A stretch of 64,000 nt of DNA, from contig OX457050.1 in assembly GCA_949752735.1 (NCBI GenBank), positions 41,998,784 through 42,062,783 of the forward strand, read 5' to 3'. Origin of the DNA: Lumbricus terrestris. Taxonomy: Eukaryota; Annelida; Clitellata; Crassiclitellata; Lumbricidae. Shown here piece by piece: positions 29,474 to 41,039 of the stretch. Below the pieces are notes generated by a model. The model was not told the DNA's origin and searched no databases. It was given only the letters and a program-made list of their open reading frames with translations. The number at the start of each line of letters is the position of its first letter. Within the stretch, counting starts at the first letter, position 1. A program made the translations under genes and the position numbers.

Positions 29474-30985
29474 TCAGCAAAGATCAGCAAATAATTCGTC
29501 AACTGGAGAAAAGCAGTAGCTAGTACAATGCTCCAGAAATTCCTTCTCAATTTCAAACATTTCACTGCATATACCACATCCAAACGAATTTTCCACAAAT
29601 GGTTTTACATCCTCAGGTGATTCGATGTTGTCAATAAAATCACATTCTCGATGACGACTTTTTGGTAGAGCTATTGTCATTTCATAGTTCTTTATTATCT
29701 TTTTCATTTCATTGCAGTCATGAGGCAATTTTCTTTGCATGCGTTCAAATGGTTTATGAATATCATCAGCACGGCACCGAATGAATGGAACAGATAGATT
29801 AGCATTTGATCCATTTCCCAATGTATCATCCTTTTGCTGTATTAACTCATGACATTTATGCTGTTTAGTTGAAGAACTGCCATTACAATAAAGTTTACTG
29901 CACATGTGTTGCATCTCATCTGTGTGAGTTCTGTGTTGATTTAGATCTATAAGTGATCTGAGTCCTTTATCACCAACTTCACAAATGTATGGTCTTTCTC
30001 CAGTAAGGGTTCCCGTATGACGACTTAGATCAGCGTCTAACTTACATGATACCTGACTTAACTGGCACCTTTGTGGTTTCTCTCCAGGATGGATGCGCAT
30101 GTGCCTTTTCAGAGTACCACCATCAGTAAATGATTTCTGACATAACTGACATTTGTTTGGTTTTTCGCCTGTATGGGTTCTCATGTGTCTTTTCCGATGA
30201 CCAGCTGAAGTAAATGATTTCTCACACAACTTACATATGTACGGTTTCTCCCCAGTATGGGTTCTCAAGTGTGTCTTCAGAGCACTGCTTTGAGTATACG
30301 ATTTCTGACACAACTGACATTTGTATGGTTTCTCCATAGTATGGGTTCTCGTGTGTACTTTTAGAGCATAATCTCTCTTAAATGATTTCTGACATAGCTG
30401 GCATTGGAACGGTTTCTCCCCAGTATGGGTTCTCATGTGCCTTATCAGATCACCATCTCGGATAAATGATTTCTGACATACCTGACATTGGTATGGTTTC
30501 TCCCCAGTGTGGATTTTCATGTGGCTTTTCAGATGACCACCTTCAGTAAATGACTTTTGACATACCTGGCAATGGTATGGTTTCCCCCCATTGTGGAATT
30601 TCATGTGACTTTTCAGATTACCACCTTTAGTAAATGACTTTTGACATACCTGGCATTGGTATGGTTTCTCCCCAGTGTGGATTTTGATGTGACTTTTCAG
30701 ATTACCACCTTGAATAAATGACTTTTGACATACCTGGCATTGGTACGGTTTTTCCCCAGTGTGGATTTTCATGTAACTTTTCAGATTACCACCTTGAGTA
30801 AATGACTTTTGACATACCTCACATTGGTATGGCTTCTCCCCAGGGTGAATTTTCATGTGGCTTTTCAGATGACAACCTTCAGTAAATGACTTTTGACATA
30901 TCGGACATTTGTATACTTTCTCTCTAGCATGGGTTTCCATATTTACAATCAACCGACGCAATTCAGAGTTGCTTTTCCCACACAA
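29474..30985 (-). CDS. C2H2 zinc-finger protein with conserved C-terminal finger
   Basis: 503 residues. Ten good C2H2 fingers in tandem (about residues 24-300; finger 2 has Tyr for the first His) are joined by TGEKPYQC-type linkers. Two degenerate fingers follow (QRCQLSQVSCKLDADLSRH and YICEVGDKGLRSLIDLNQH), then a spacer of about 120 residues and the family's C-terminal finger (FGCGICSEMFEIEKEFLEHC), here with Tyr-Cys in place of the last His region. It is probably a sequence-specific nuclear DNA-binding protein. Upstream (31000-31080, minus strand) the sequence still resembles finger-gene leader. The closest relative in the window is 57513-58691. Start codon is the first Met; an upstream exon is possible. 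Confidence 0.85.
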   Translation of the reverse strand: MCGKSNSELRRLIVNMETHAREKVYKCPICQKSFTEGCHLKSHMKIHPGEKPYQCEVCQKSFTQGGNLKSYMKIHTGEKPYQCQVCQKSFIQGGNLKSHIKIHTGEKPYQCQVCQKSFTKGGNLKSHMKFHNGGKPYHCQVCQKSFTEGGHLKSHMKIHTGEKPYQCQVCQKSFIRDGDLIRHMRTHTGEKPFQCQLCQKSFKRDYALKVHTRTHTMEKPYKCQLCQKSYTQSSALKTHLRTHTGEKPYICKLCEKSFTSAGHRKRHMRTHTGEKPNKCQLCQKSFTDGGTLKRHMRIHPGEKPQRCQLSQVSCKLDADLSRHTGTLTGERPYICEVGDKGLRSLIDLNQHRTHTDEMQHMCSKLYCNGSSSTKQHKCHELIQQKDDTLGNGSNANLSVPFIRCRADDIHKPFERMQRKLPHDCNEMKKIIKNYEMTIALPKSRHRECDFIDNIESPEDVKPFVENSFGCGICSEMFEIEKEFLEHCTSYCFSPVDELFADLC

Positions 30986-33025
30986 CTGACATTTGGAAAG
31001 GCTGCTCTCTATTAAGTTTTCTGAATGCAGCTGTCAGATTTTCACAATGAGTATATGATTCAACAAGTACGGTAACTAATACAAATACGGTTTTTCACGA
31101 AAATGGATTTCTGTGTCTTTCAGTAAAATAACCAGAATATGCCACTGGTTCTTAGCACAATTTGCATTTTTGTGGAATAAATATCATCCATTTGAAACAA
31201 GTAATGCAGGTTGTAGATTATTTCTGGTTAAGTGCATTGAAGTACAACCTTTCTCAAGTTTCATTTCTCACCATAAACTCTTGTGTAACAAAGTAAACAA
31301 ATACCCTCACAGGAAACATGAATTCTTTTGGATGACATATTGAAGCCATAAAGTAATGTAGAATAGGACACCATAAAGTTCTCATTCAGTTGCGATGTTT
31401 ACTGAGACAGAAAGAATTAATGGTTTAAAATCTGAAGATAAATATGTCCACTCCAACGTTGTCTTTGATGCAGATCAATGATTGTAGGTCTACTCAAATG
31501 ACCATATTGAGAAGTTCTAACATGCAGCTGTTCATCTTCATGCACAGTTTGCAAAAAGAACTTGTGGCACCTATTAAGAAGAAGAAGAACATGAACATCT
31601 TAGTACGGGACTGTTTCAAGATAATTTTTATGACTGTTCAAGATGGAATGCTAATATCTGTTCTATTAAGGTCAGAGTTATTTATATTGTCATATTGCAA
31701 ATGCATTAATAGCAAGCATTATTTAGTATTTCATATCTCAATCATGTCAATAATTAAATTATAGCTTTCTAGAAAACATTGCTAAATTATCTTAATGTCT
31801 CCAATTGATGCCATACTTGATGTTGGTAAATAAGCAGTATTGAAATGACTGTGATAACCTTCCTCAACTCAGATTGCATTTAAGGAATAAATGTTTTTAA
31901 TTAATGCTTAAACAAAAAATATTGCATCAATCCAATTTAATTTAATTGGGAATTTCTCATTAATCCAATTTCTATCAATACAGAAATTTTTCCATCAAGT
32001 CAACTTCCATTTAGGCAAAACACATAATTGATTCAGCTCCATTGAGTCAAACCTTGTAATTCATTTCTGTTGGCCTTGATGGAAAATGTTGGACTTCAAT
32101 GGAAGTTGAATTGACGAGGGAATATATTGCTAAATTGTAGTTGGTTTTATGGTAATAATTCTTTTCTTAAAGAGGACATCGATTGATAAAATATTTCTTT
32201 CATTTAATGAAAGATGGATTAATGAGCAAACGTCAGGCTCTTGAAGGCGGCCATCTTGAACTTAAATCTTGTACTCCGGTGCCTGTTCCACCTATTGTTC
32301 GAAGGCTGTGTGCTCTATGTTCCATATCGCATGACTTAGAACTTCTTCTTACTTACTAATATCAAAAATGGCATTGAAGACATTGAAATAATTCAGCAAA
32401 GGATAACCTATCATTTAATCGGAATAAATTATAACAAAATTTGACTGGCACAGGATAATTATTTTTCAACAATCCGCAACTTTGGCACAAATCATTGTCA
32501 TAAACCAGGCTTCCATTTAAGCAAGAATTCGTCTAATTAATTCAGCTTCTATTTCCACAATAACTGTTTTTCCTTGGATCCAATTTCCATTTAATAACAA
32601 TAATCAATCCAGCTAAAATTTCAGCAATTTGTATCCATAAATTCCATTTCTACCTGGAGTAAAAATTATTTTCATCGACCCGATTTCTATTCAGCAAGAA
32701 TTGTTTCGTTAATCCGACTGGTATGCCATCAACACTGAATCCCATGCAATATTTATTCCGCTAAAACGGCAGATTACCCAGCAACGTAATAATTATACGC
32801 TTAACCACAACCGTCTGAATAACTGAATCGTGATTCAGACGGTCGTAACTTAAATAAGTTACACGTAACTGCTATCAGTTTATTACATGAATCTGAATAT
32901 AACGGAAAACATTGGCTTCTTGGTCTGGAGGACTTTCTACTGTACTCTCCTAGACTCAACTTTAACTTCGAACTATTCAATGATCAACACCAACAATGAC
33001 CGACATTTGCATTGCAAGCTTAAGA
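30986..33025. other. 5' flank of the 29.5-kb zinc-finger gene, no other gene
   Basis: AT-rich sequence shared with 58692-63075. It contains scattered degenerate 35-bp units (31920-32730, both orientations). A hairpin-forming repeat with CTGAATAACTGAATCGTGATTCAGAC at about 32813-32840 recurs near 41990 and 62860. Confidence 0.5.
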
Positions 33026-33033
33026 CAAAACTG

Positions 33034-33729
33034 GGTTATTGTTACTGACGTCTCGGTAGGAAGTAAACAGTATGGCGGTCACAGATACACGCAGAATAGA
33101 GCGGCCTCAACTCCGGCGATCGATAGCCCAATGTTTCCGCGCGAAACATTGGGGTCCCGCTTCAGTCAGTGATGTTGTGTGAAGTAAGTAAGTAAGTGAT
33201 GAAGGTATTTCTAGATCTGAAATAGAAGTCGGATTGATGAAAAAACGCTTAAGTAATGGAAGCTGGATGATGGTATTCTTATATTTGAAATAGAAGCTGG
33301 GCTGACTAAAATAACAGGCGAGAAACAGAAACTGGGTTAATAAAAATATTATAGCCTAGATTGGAGCAGGATTGATGAAAATGTTGTTGATTAAATTAGA
33401 GCTGGATGGATAAGGATCTTCTTAATTAAATAGGAGCTGGATTGATTAAAATGTTTCCGATTAAATTGGAGCTGGATTGATGAAAAATAATCATTATTGA
33501 AACAGAAGTTGGATTCATAAAACAGCTGATGCAATTGAAAAAGCTGGACTTTTACTGACTTACTTATTTTTGCCTTCTGTCTTATTGCACACTTGCCGTG
33601 TCTTTTGACCATTGACTATTAAGCGGAAACATTGGGCTATCGATCGCCGGAGTTGAGACCGCTCTATTCTGCGTGTATCTGCGACCGCCATACTGTTTAC
33701 TTCCTACCGAGACGTCAGTAACAATAACC
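33034..33729. mobile_element. D-type composite transposon with 107-bp TIRs
   Basis: Inverted repeats of 107 bp (33034-33140 and 33623-33729) begin GGTTATTGTTACTGACGTCT. The flanking 8-bp target duplication is CAAAACTG (33026-33033 and 33730-33737). The segmental duplicate near 63065 has an uninterrupted empty site (CAACACTGTGTAAAA). The interior carries about nine 35-bp minisatellite units (33225-33545). No protein is encoded. An 8-bp duplication fits hAT or Mutator-like elements. Confidence 0.88.
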
Positions 33730-33737
33730 CAAAACTG

Positions 33738-35037
33738 TGTAAAACGAACGATAAGAAATGACCCGTTGTTGTGTTCTCAATTATTGTATAATATTATAAA
33801 CGACAATCTGACTTCTACGTCCATCCGTACAAAATGGCGAGCGATACTAAATGCGTGTTTTTGGCGCAATGAAAGCTGGCGCCATAAGGGTATGACACTG
33901 CCATCTGGTGAATATCAGATTCTATATTATGGATTCTAGAATAAGCTATGTACGCTGACTTTCTAATATAATGGCTTTCTCTTTATGACAATTATATGCT
34001 AAAGAGTATACTGCCCTGTCATAAGCAAGAACCACGTAACTCAAAATTTGGCCGTTTTGAGTTAGATGCAGTTTCTGCATGTATTGATGGTCCTACACCT
34101 TGGAAAAATTAAGAAACTCTTATCTTGATTTCATCACAGGGAACCAGCGTGTATGAAAACCACGTATCTGCAGAAACCGTATGGCATAGCCTACTAATTA
34201 AGCAAAAACCACGTATCTGCAGATGCGTTGCTTTTTGCTTAGTAGGCCTATAATAGTGCGTTATTCGCAGATACGTAGATTTGAATCATTCATCTCCTTA
34301 ATTTATTGCGCAAAATATGAGAAAAAATGATCCCGCTTCTTGTTTTGCTCAGAAGATTTTCATCCGTCTTCCCACTTCGTGGTTAGTTATCAATATTTTC
34401 GTCTGTAACTAAAATACTAATCGCCGTTAAAGTCACATAAAGAAACGGCTTCGAGGCTATTAAATTTTGGTAGTTCAACACAGGTCAGCAACTAAGTCGT
34501 CATGTGGAGTAAATTGATGGCGGGAACAATGCTCAAGAAATTACCCAACTATCTCAATCAATTCATCGCATACACCACATCCAAAAGAATCCAAATTTTA
34601 CGTTTATTGAGAAAGGTTCATTTGACTCATCAGCGCGTTAGGCTAACTCAAAAATCTAACTTCTATAATAACGCCGCCACTGCTTGTATTCTGACGTAAT
34701 TAGCCTATTATGTTCAAAACCTGGATGAAGGAGGAGGACAACACTAATCATCTTTGTAATGGCAGTGTCATTAAAATTAATAGCAGCAAGAACTTCTACA
34801 ACATCTTTATCTCAAGTTACAACTGTTTTGATTGCAGATATTTGAAATCATAATTATTCAGCAGAGGTCAGCAGCTAAGTCGTCATGTGGATTAGGCCTA
34901 AGTCGATGATTAGAGCAACTTAGGCCCTACCAACGTCAAATAAAGCATTGAGGACATTAAAATGATCGAGCAACGATAACCAAATTAAATAATAAAGAAC
35001 AATGCCAACTATAAAATATCGATGTATTATAGCCTAC
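33738..35037. other. intergenic with repeat and zinc-finger remnants
   Basis: 33738-33800 continues the segmental duplication (matches 63075-63120). 34155-34262 can fold as a long hairpin (GCCTACTAA...AAGCAAAAA against TTTTTGCTTAGTAGGC) and contains repeated CACGTATCTGCAG words. 34320-34460 is related to 3895-4005. No intact gene. Confidence 0.45.
34524..34590 (-). pseudogene. fragment of zinc-finger C-terminal domain
   Basis: Read on the minus strand with small shifts, this resembles the family C-terminal finger (F-G-C-G-V-C-D-E-L-I-E-I...F-L-E-H-C). It is an isolated broken remnant of the zinc-finger family. Confidence 0.55.
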
Positions 35038-35047
35038 AACTTATGTG

Positions 35048-35917
35048 GGTGTCGGACATTTCCCCCCCTGGACATTTCCCCCCCCGGACGTTTCCCCCCC
35101 TGGACATTTCCCCCCCTGGACGTTTCCCCCCCCGATTTCGACTAGGACATTTCCCCCCCCGGACATTTCCCCCCCGTTCTATGCATACCTTCTAAATATG
35201 GTTGAAATATTTCAAATTGGTCATTAAACAGTTTATCCAACACTTTGTATTGTATTGTATTGATGCATACGGGGTTTAACTTGGAGCTGGATTGATGAAA
35301 ATATTCTTGTCTAAATTGGAGCTGGATTGATGAAAATATTCTTGTCTAAATTGGAGCTGGATTGATGAAAATATTCTTGCTTAAATGGAAGCTGGATTGA
35401 TGAAAATATTATTGTCTAAATAGGAGCTGGATTGATGGAAATATTCATGCTTAAATGGAAGCTGGATTGATGAAAATATTCATGCTTAAATGGAAGCTGG
35501 ATTGATGAAAATATTATTGTCTAAATAGGAGCTGGATTGATGAAAATATTCATGCTTAAATGGAAGCTGGATTGATGAAAATATTATTGTCTAAATAGGA
35601 GCTGGATTGATGAAAATATTCATGCTTAAATGGAAGCTGGATTGATGAAAATATTCATGCTTGAATGGAAGCTGGATTGATGAAAATATTCTTGTCTAAA
35701 TTGGAGCTGGATTGATGAAAATATTCTTGCTTAAATTGGAGCTGGATTGATGAAAATATTCTGGTTTAAATTGTTGAAGACGATAAAAGCAATCGTTTCC
35801 ACATACTGGGGGGGGGGAAATGTCCTAGGGTAGGGGGGGAAACGTCCAGGGGGGGAAATGTCCGGGGGGGGAAATGTCCGGGGGGGGAAATGTCCAGGGG
35901 GGAAATGTCCGTTCCCC
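35048..35917. mobile_element. A-type composite transposon, copy 3
   Basis: Flanked by the 10-bp direct repeat AACTTATGTG (35038-35047 and 35918-35927). The left end is GGTGTCGGACATTTCC; the right end, inverted, is GGGGAACGGACATTTCC. TIRs are tandem GGACATTTCCCCCCCT units. The interior (about 35275-35770) has about 14 copies of the 35-bp unit, partly as alternating GTCTAAATAGGAGCTGG and GCTTAAATGGAAGCTGG types. Confidence 0.82.
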
Positions 35918-36086
35918 AACTTATGTGATGCATTTTTGTTGTGTAATTTCACAACATAAAGCTAATTTTCTTATTACCATTGACAACAAAACACAAAATA
36001 GCGAGGAAGCACGACTATCAAGATTACACACAAATATAATGTTTAAGAGAAAATCGAAGTGTAGTTTATGCTAACTCAATTCACTA

Positions 36087-38089
36087 GGGGAGACTGGGGC
36101 TAGAAGTAACAATTTACACATTTCAGCGATTTGCGGTCAAACTTTTCGTCCAAACACTAAACATTGTATATCAGCGAAATCCTTATTGAAAGCTTTATTA
36201 GTGAACAAAATATCAAATGTCTAACTATCTTACTCTAGGAGATAAACGAAGTTAAAAAAATTTTTTTTGTGTTACATCCTGCCCCGGCTTGGGGTTGGTT
36301 GTAACACGACCCGGGGCAAATTGTAACGCCCCATTCAACATTGGGGTAGTTTGTAACAGGACTTATGTGGTCTAGTCTAGGCCTACTGTTATTCACCGTC
36401 GTCTGAATCACAGTTATGGCAAATGTAGTTCATAGCTCCATCGGTACATGCCACATGCGACCACTTTTTACAAACTATGCATTGTACCCATTCTTCTTCT
36501 TTTTTCCTGAGAGCACCGAATGGCTCACAACAAACGAGACAAAAGCATTCGTCTTCTGAAGAGGATGAACTGGATGCTTTTCGCGATCTTTGAAGAGTCT
36601 TCTTCTTTGCCAGTTTCTGTGTCTTGTGACCCTTGACAGCCTTCTTGTTCTTGTCTAGGTTTATTTCATCAGTCCATTGTTTTTTCTTTCCAGGCTGGTT
36701 CTTTTTTGTTTGAGGTTTCTTTGAGGTTTGAGGTTTCTTTGAGGTTTGAGGTTTCTTTTTTGTGGACTTCTCATTCTTTTTCTCTTGTTCCTCTTCCAGC
36801 ACTCGTTTCTCTGGCGTGTCCGTTAGAATTGCAGCGTGTCTTCGCTTTCTTCCACCTTTGGCAACGTTTCGTTCTCCAGCTTTTGGGTGAGGCATTACTA
36901 TGACAGGATCAAAGGACGACTTCTGCTGGTCAGTTGAGACGCCTGCAGGTGACTGTAATGCTGTTGCTGCTACTGCTGCTGCTGCTGCTGACGACGACGA
37001 TGGTTGCTGATGCTGCTTCTGAACCGTTGTCACCCCGGTCTCGTCCATGTTCCAAATGTCACATGCTGTAAGTTTGTGTCTATCCAGTACCTCTGCAAGC
37101 TTGTCGAAGAAGGCTTTCACATTAAAGGGATTGAAGCTGGTGGCGCGGGCAATACTAGTTGCCTCTGGAGTGCGAACTGAAATGTCCCTATTACGTTTCA
37201 GAAATCCACTGAACCAATCAGCCCCAGCCATCTTCGTAGATTTCCAGTTATCGAGAATCGGTATTTGAAAAATCATTGCACATTCGAAGGCAAGCTTCCG
37301 TACTGCAGTTGGAGATAATCCGAAATAAATGTTTGACGCGTTCTTAATGTACTCCACCAATTTAGCTTCTTCTTCGTCTGTGAAAATTTGTCTATGTCGT
37401 TTGTACCCAATGGAAAGATTTGAATCATTTGACTTTTTTAGCTTCTTAACAAACCGGAAAAGAGTAACATGGCAAATGTTGAATTCCCTCGCAACTTTAC
37501 GGCAAGGTCGATTATGGTTAATCACTTCTTCAGCCGCATCTTTCATTTCAGCTAGTGTGGTTTCTCCTCTAGAACTTTTCCTTTTGTAAGTTCTCATCTA
37601 CAGTTTAAAATATTTCGGCAGGATTCAAGTAAAAATAAATATTTTATAATATTGAAGGTGGCTTTGGGGCAGGTTGTAACACCGTTACAAGAAGCCCCTT
37701 GAAAAATGTTACAACCTGCCCCGGTCACGCGTCTAAGATGATTACACAAAAATTTCAAACGCCATGTTGGCTGACGAAATACTTCAGCGTGTCATGTAAT
37801 CTAACATAAACAAGCTTCGCATTGACCATCACTAAGTAAGAATATCGTGCGCCAGACAAAAGCAAGACGAAAAACAATGCGATTTGAAAAACTTACTTTT
37901 AGTGGCAAAAATCACACTTTTGGAAAAACGACTCTGTTATGGTGTAACACAGGCAACGCCGAAAGGAACATAAAACGGAAACGATATGACGCATGCTATG
38001 ACGTGCATACGCTGGTTCCCTGAATTTCAGTTTTCCTTATTTTTACGCTGTTACAACCTACCCCTGTTACTTTTAGCCCCGGTCTCCCC
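36087..38089 (-). mobile_element. internally deleted pogo-like transposon (pogo-PHD 2)
   Basis: Terminal inverted repeats are GGGGAGACTGGGGCTAGAAG and, inverted from the right, GGGGAGACCGGGGCTAAAAG. TA flanks both sides (36085-36086 and 38090-38091). Additional GTTACAACCTGCCCC-type motifs lie at 36275-36360, 37670-37725 and 38040-38060, as in pogo-PHD 1. The gene inside has lost its DDE core. Confidence 0.85.
36389..37597 (-). CDS. DBD-PHD protein from a pogo transposase lacking the DDE domain
   Basis: 402 open residues. Residues about 10-55 are a psq-type helix-turn-helix and about 65-165 a CENP-B-type DNA-binding domain (AGADWFSGFLKRNRDISVRT matches the transposase at 8702). The frame reaches the first catalytic motif (WNMDETGVTTVQ), then passes directly into a low-complexity Gln/Ser/Ala stretch. 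It continues through a Lys-rich region with PQTSKK repeats and ends in a PHD finger (CFCLVCCEPFG...CIVCKKWSHVACTDGAMNYIC). The second and third catalytic Asp are missing, so it cannot transpose. Because the frame is intact it could bind element ends and act as a repressor, or be a domesticated protein; both are inferences. Confidence 0.85.
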   Translation of the reverse strand: MRTYKRKSSRGETTLAEMKDAAEEVINHNRPCRKVAREFNICHVTLFRFVKKLKKSNDSNLSIGYKRHRQIFTDEEEAKLVEYIKNASNIYFGLSPTAVRKLAFECAMIFQIPILDNWKSTKMAGADWFSGFLKRNRDISVRTPEATSIARATSFNPFNVKAFFDKLAEVLDRHKLTACDIWNMDETGVTTVQKQHQQPSSSSAAAAAVAATALQSPAGVSTDQQKSSFDPVIVMPHPKAGERNVAKGGRKRRHAAILTDTPEKRVLEEEQEKKNEKSTKKKPQTSKKPQTSKKPQTKKNQPGKKKQWTDEINLDKNKKAVKGHKTQKLAKKKTLQRSRKASSSSSSEDECFCLVCCEPFGALRKKEEEWVQCIVCKKWSHVACTDGAMNYICHNCDSDDGE

Positions 38090-38172
38090 TACTTTCAAGA
38101 TACAGCTTGAATATAGGCCTATGCTTAATTAACAGCAAAAAGCTTAAAATTGCTGCACAAACTGCGCTGAAT

Positions 38173-38836
38173 GGGGAACGGACATTTCCCCCCCCCTGGA
38201 CATTTCCCCCCCGGACATTTCCCCCCCTGGACGTTTCCCCCCCTACCCTAGGACATTCCCCCCCCGTATGCGGAAACCATTGCTTTTGTCGTCTTCAACA
38301 ATTTAAGCAAGAATATTTTCATCAATCCAGCTTCCATTTAAGCAAGAATATTTTCATCAATCCAGTTCCAATTTAAGCAAGAATATTTTCATCAATCCAG
38401 CTCCAATTTAAACCAGAATATTTTCATCAATCCAGCTCCAATTTAAGCAAGAATATTTTCATCAATCCAGTTCCAATTTAAGCAAGAATATTTTCATCAA
38501 TCCAGCTCCAATTTAAACCAGAATATTTTTATCAATCCAGCTTCCATTTAAGTTATATGTTTGTGTGTTCTAAACGCATAGCTATTTAAGTGGATTCCTT
38601 AGCATTTACTTCAAAGGAATCGTAAAAGTTTCAGATTTAATTATACAGGCCTAGGCGTAGGTCTAGAATTCAGGGTAGGACTTGTATGGTCATTTGAGGT
38701 GGTATGCACAGAAGAGGGGGAAATGTCCGGGGGGATGTCATAGTCGAAATCAGGGGGGGAAACGTCCAGGGGGGAAATGTCCAGGGGGGAAATGTCCGGG
38801 GGGAGGAAATGTCCAGGGGGGAAATGTCCTACACTC
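38173..38836. mobile_element. A-type composite transposon, copy 4
   Basis: The left end is GGGGAACGGACATTTCC; the right end, inverted, is GAGTGTAGGACATTTCC. The interior (about 38290-38550) has inverse-oriented 35-bp units (AATATTTTCATCAATCCAGC). The flanks give no matching target duplication, so the copy may be a recombinant. A unique segment (38550-38700) lies before the right TIR. Confidence 0.72.
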
Positions 38837-40303
38837 GTTTACAAGTAATCTACGCAAGTAGCAACAGTAAAAATGGTTCTTGTCTGCTTTACGACCCCCA
38901 AAATAGAAGCAGGATTTATCGCGTGAGGGTCGGTTTGGGCTCAGGTTATGCGTCGTGAGGGTCGATTAGGGTTAGTTTTAGGGTCAGTGCAGTCATTCTG
39001 CTGAAATTGAAGCTGGATTGATGAACAATAATTTTCAATTAAATAGAAGCTATATTGATGAAAAATATTTGTTGACGAAAGAGAAGCGGGATTGATTTAT
39101 CGAAGAAATTCTTGCCTAAATAGAAGCTGGACCGATTAAAAGAAGTTGGATTATATCGCCCCTTAATTCGATTACTTACTTACCTATCTTGCACGTGGGC
39201 AATGAGCCGGTTACTTAATTACTGAGTGCTTTGCATTTTGGTATAGATGTTGCGATGCCGTCGATAGGTCGCTGCGCTATAATTTTATTGCATTCGTTGG
39301 CAGCCATATTGTTTGGAGTACGGGCATCCAGTGGGCGTGTTTACCATTAAATTAGTAATACCAACAATGATCGAGAATTGCGTCGTAACTTCAATCGAAT
39401 GACACTTCAGACATGATGTGATTGAAGTTTAAAACATCGTGACATTGATTTAACACTCGAGTGCCCAAGGTATTTTTTGGTACACGAAGGCCCAAAGGGG
39501 GGTCCGCGCGGACCCCAGCGTTTTTTTGTGAATATCTTGAGAAGGGATAGGAATATCGTTACAGAATTTAGTTCTATGTGATCCCAAATGAATTTGCAAT
39601 CGATTGGTGTATCTTATAACACAATAGCACCACCTGGTGTAAAATAGGAGTGTAAAATATCGTGATACACATTTTATGCTTGCTTGCGTCATTTACCGAA
39701 GGAAGCCTATACTAACCATGGGCTTTCAGCAAATTTATTCTCATCAAATAACTAAATGATACACAAAGTGAAACCCGGAAAACACCTTTAGAAGTCGCAA
39801 TAAAAGGCATTTTCTAAGTTTTCAAGCTCGTGACAATACTGCCCATTGTTGTGCTCCTCCTGCAGTGCCCATGTAAACAGTACAGATTTTAAATTGCGTC
39901 ATGAAGATCTAGGCTACTTAGATTAATAGGCGTTAAACAGGCACAATATAAAATTGTTAGCTTAGCATACAATGTCATGTTTCGCATCGGAAAGTTCACT
40001 CTGCTGCCGCTTTGCGGTCTTCTCAGGTGATTCTGGAATTTATTATGGTGTTTAGTTTATTTTAAGATCCCTGGCATTCGTATGGTTTCACTCCAGTGTT
40101 GATTTTTATGTGACCTTCAAGACCTGATTGGCGATGTAATGCGCTTTTAGGCAAAATCGTGCATCGGTATTTTCTCCAGCATGGATTCTAATATGTAGTC
40201 TGGTCTTCTCATTAGTTTCATTACTTCAACTGCCACTTAGACAAAGAATTATTTCCAGTAATTCAGTTTCAATCAATAATACTAGCAATACAACCATAAT
40301 TTA
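38837..40303. other. intergenic with several remnants
   Basis: Contains scattered 35-bp units (38998-39150) and a short GGGTTAG-rich piece near 38975. A possible piggyBac-like left end starts after TTAA at 39451 (CACTCGAGTGCCCAAGG), with a GGGTCCGCGCGGACCC hairpin at about 39498-39513; no right end was found. 39700-40060 is unassigned. Confidence 0.4.
40070..40230 (-). pseudogene. decayed C2H2 zinc-finger fragment
   Basis: Minus-strand translation with shifts shows linker and finger pieces (H-x-G-V-K-P-Y-E-C-Q, H-A-G-E-N-T-D-A). It is a broken member of the zinc-finger family without an open frame. Confidence 0.55.
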
Positions 40304-40927
40304 GGTTCCACGACAACTGGTCTACCGACAACTCGTTTACCGACAACTCGTCTCCGGACAATTGGTCTAACGACAACTGGTTTACAGACGAATAGTATTG
40401 ATGAAATAGAAGCTGGATTTATGAAAATGTTTTTTAGCTTCAATGGAAGTTGGATCGATGATTTTATTCATGTATTTCGACATGCATCCAGCTTCTACTT
40501 CAGATCTAAAAATACCTTCATCCAGCTTCTATTTCTCACCCGTTATTTTCGTCAATCCAGCTTCTATTTCAGATATAAAAATACCCTCATCCAGCTTCCA
40601 TTACTTAAGCGTTTTATCATCACTCCAGCTTCTATTTCGGATCAAGGAATACTTTCATCCAGCTTTTATTTCTCATTCGTTATTTTCTTCAATCCAGCTT
40701 CTATTTCACCTGTAAAAGAGCCATCATCCAGATTCCCTTTTCTCTTGCGTTTTTTCATCAATCCAACCTTTAATTGCACCAAACTCCATTTCACCTGTAA
40801 AAACTTTCATCCAGCTTCCATTTCTCAAGCGCTGGATCAGTTGTCTGTAGACCAGTTGTCGCAGACGAATTGTCCGGAGACCACTTGTCGTTAGACGAGT
40901 TGTCGGTAGACGAGTTGTCGTGACACC
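40304..40927. mobile_element. B-type composite transposon, copy 3
   Basis: The left end is GGTTCCACGACAACTGGTCT; the right end, inverted, is GGTGTCACGACAACTCGTCT. Both continue as tandem ACCGACAACTCGTCT units. Flanks CATAATTTA (40295-40303) and CATAATTA (40928-40935) look like an 8-9 bp target duplication with one base slipped. The filling is the 35-bp minisatellite, mostly CATCCAGCTTCTATTTC units. Confidence 0.78.
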
Positions 40928-41039
40928 CATAATTAGGTAGGTGTGCATTAACAAAATTGACACTTACATAAAATTAAGGCTACTTAGTATTTATCGTTCA
41001 GTTTGGTGCTACTTGCTACATTTTATTATATATTAATTT

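Larger units (their letters stand above)
28890..33025. repeat. segmental duplication, copy A
   Basis: Matches 56960-63075 in the same orientation along most of its length. Shared markers are CGCCATA/ACCTGAAGTGGGG near 29060 and 57075, the zinc-finger gene and its 3' flank, the CTTGAAGGCGGCCATCTTGA segment (32231 and 60812) and the block from about 32745 to 33025 (62765 to 63065). Divergence is substantial with many indels. Confidence 0.8.

Noticed and set aside
40421..40894. 157-codon frame and similar frames within minisatellite arrays
   Set aside because: The 35-bp unit is stop-free in some frames, so tandem copies give artefactual open frames that repeat the same peptide.
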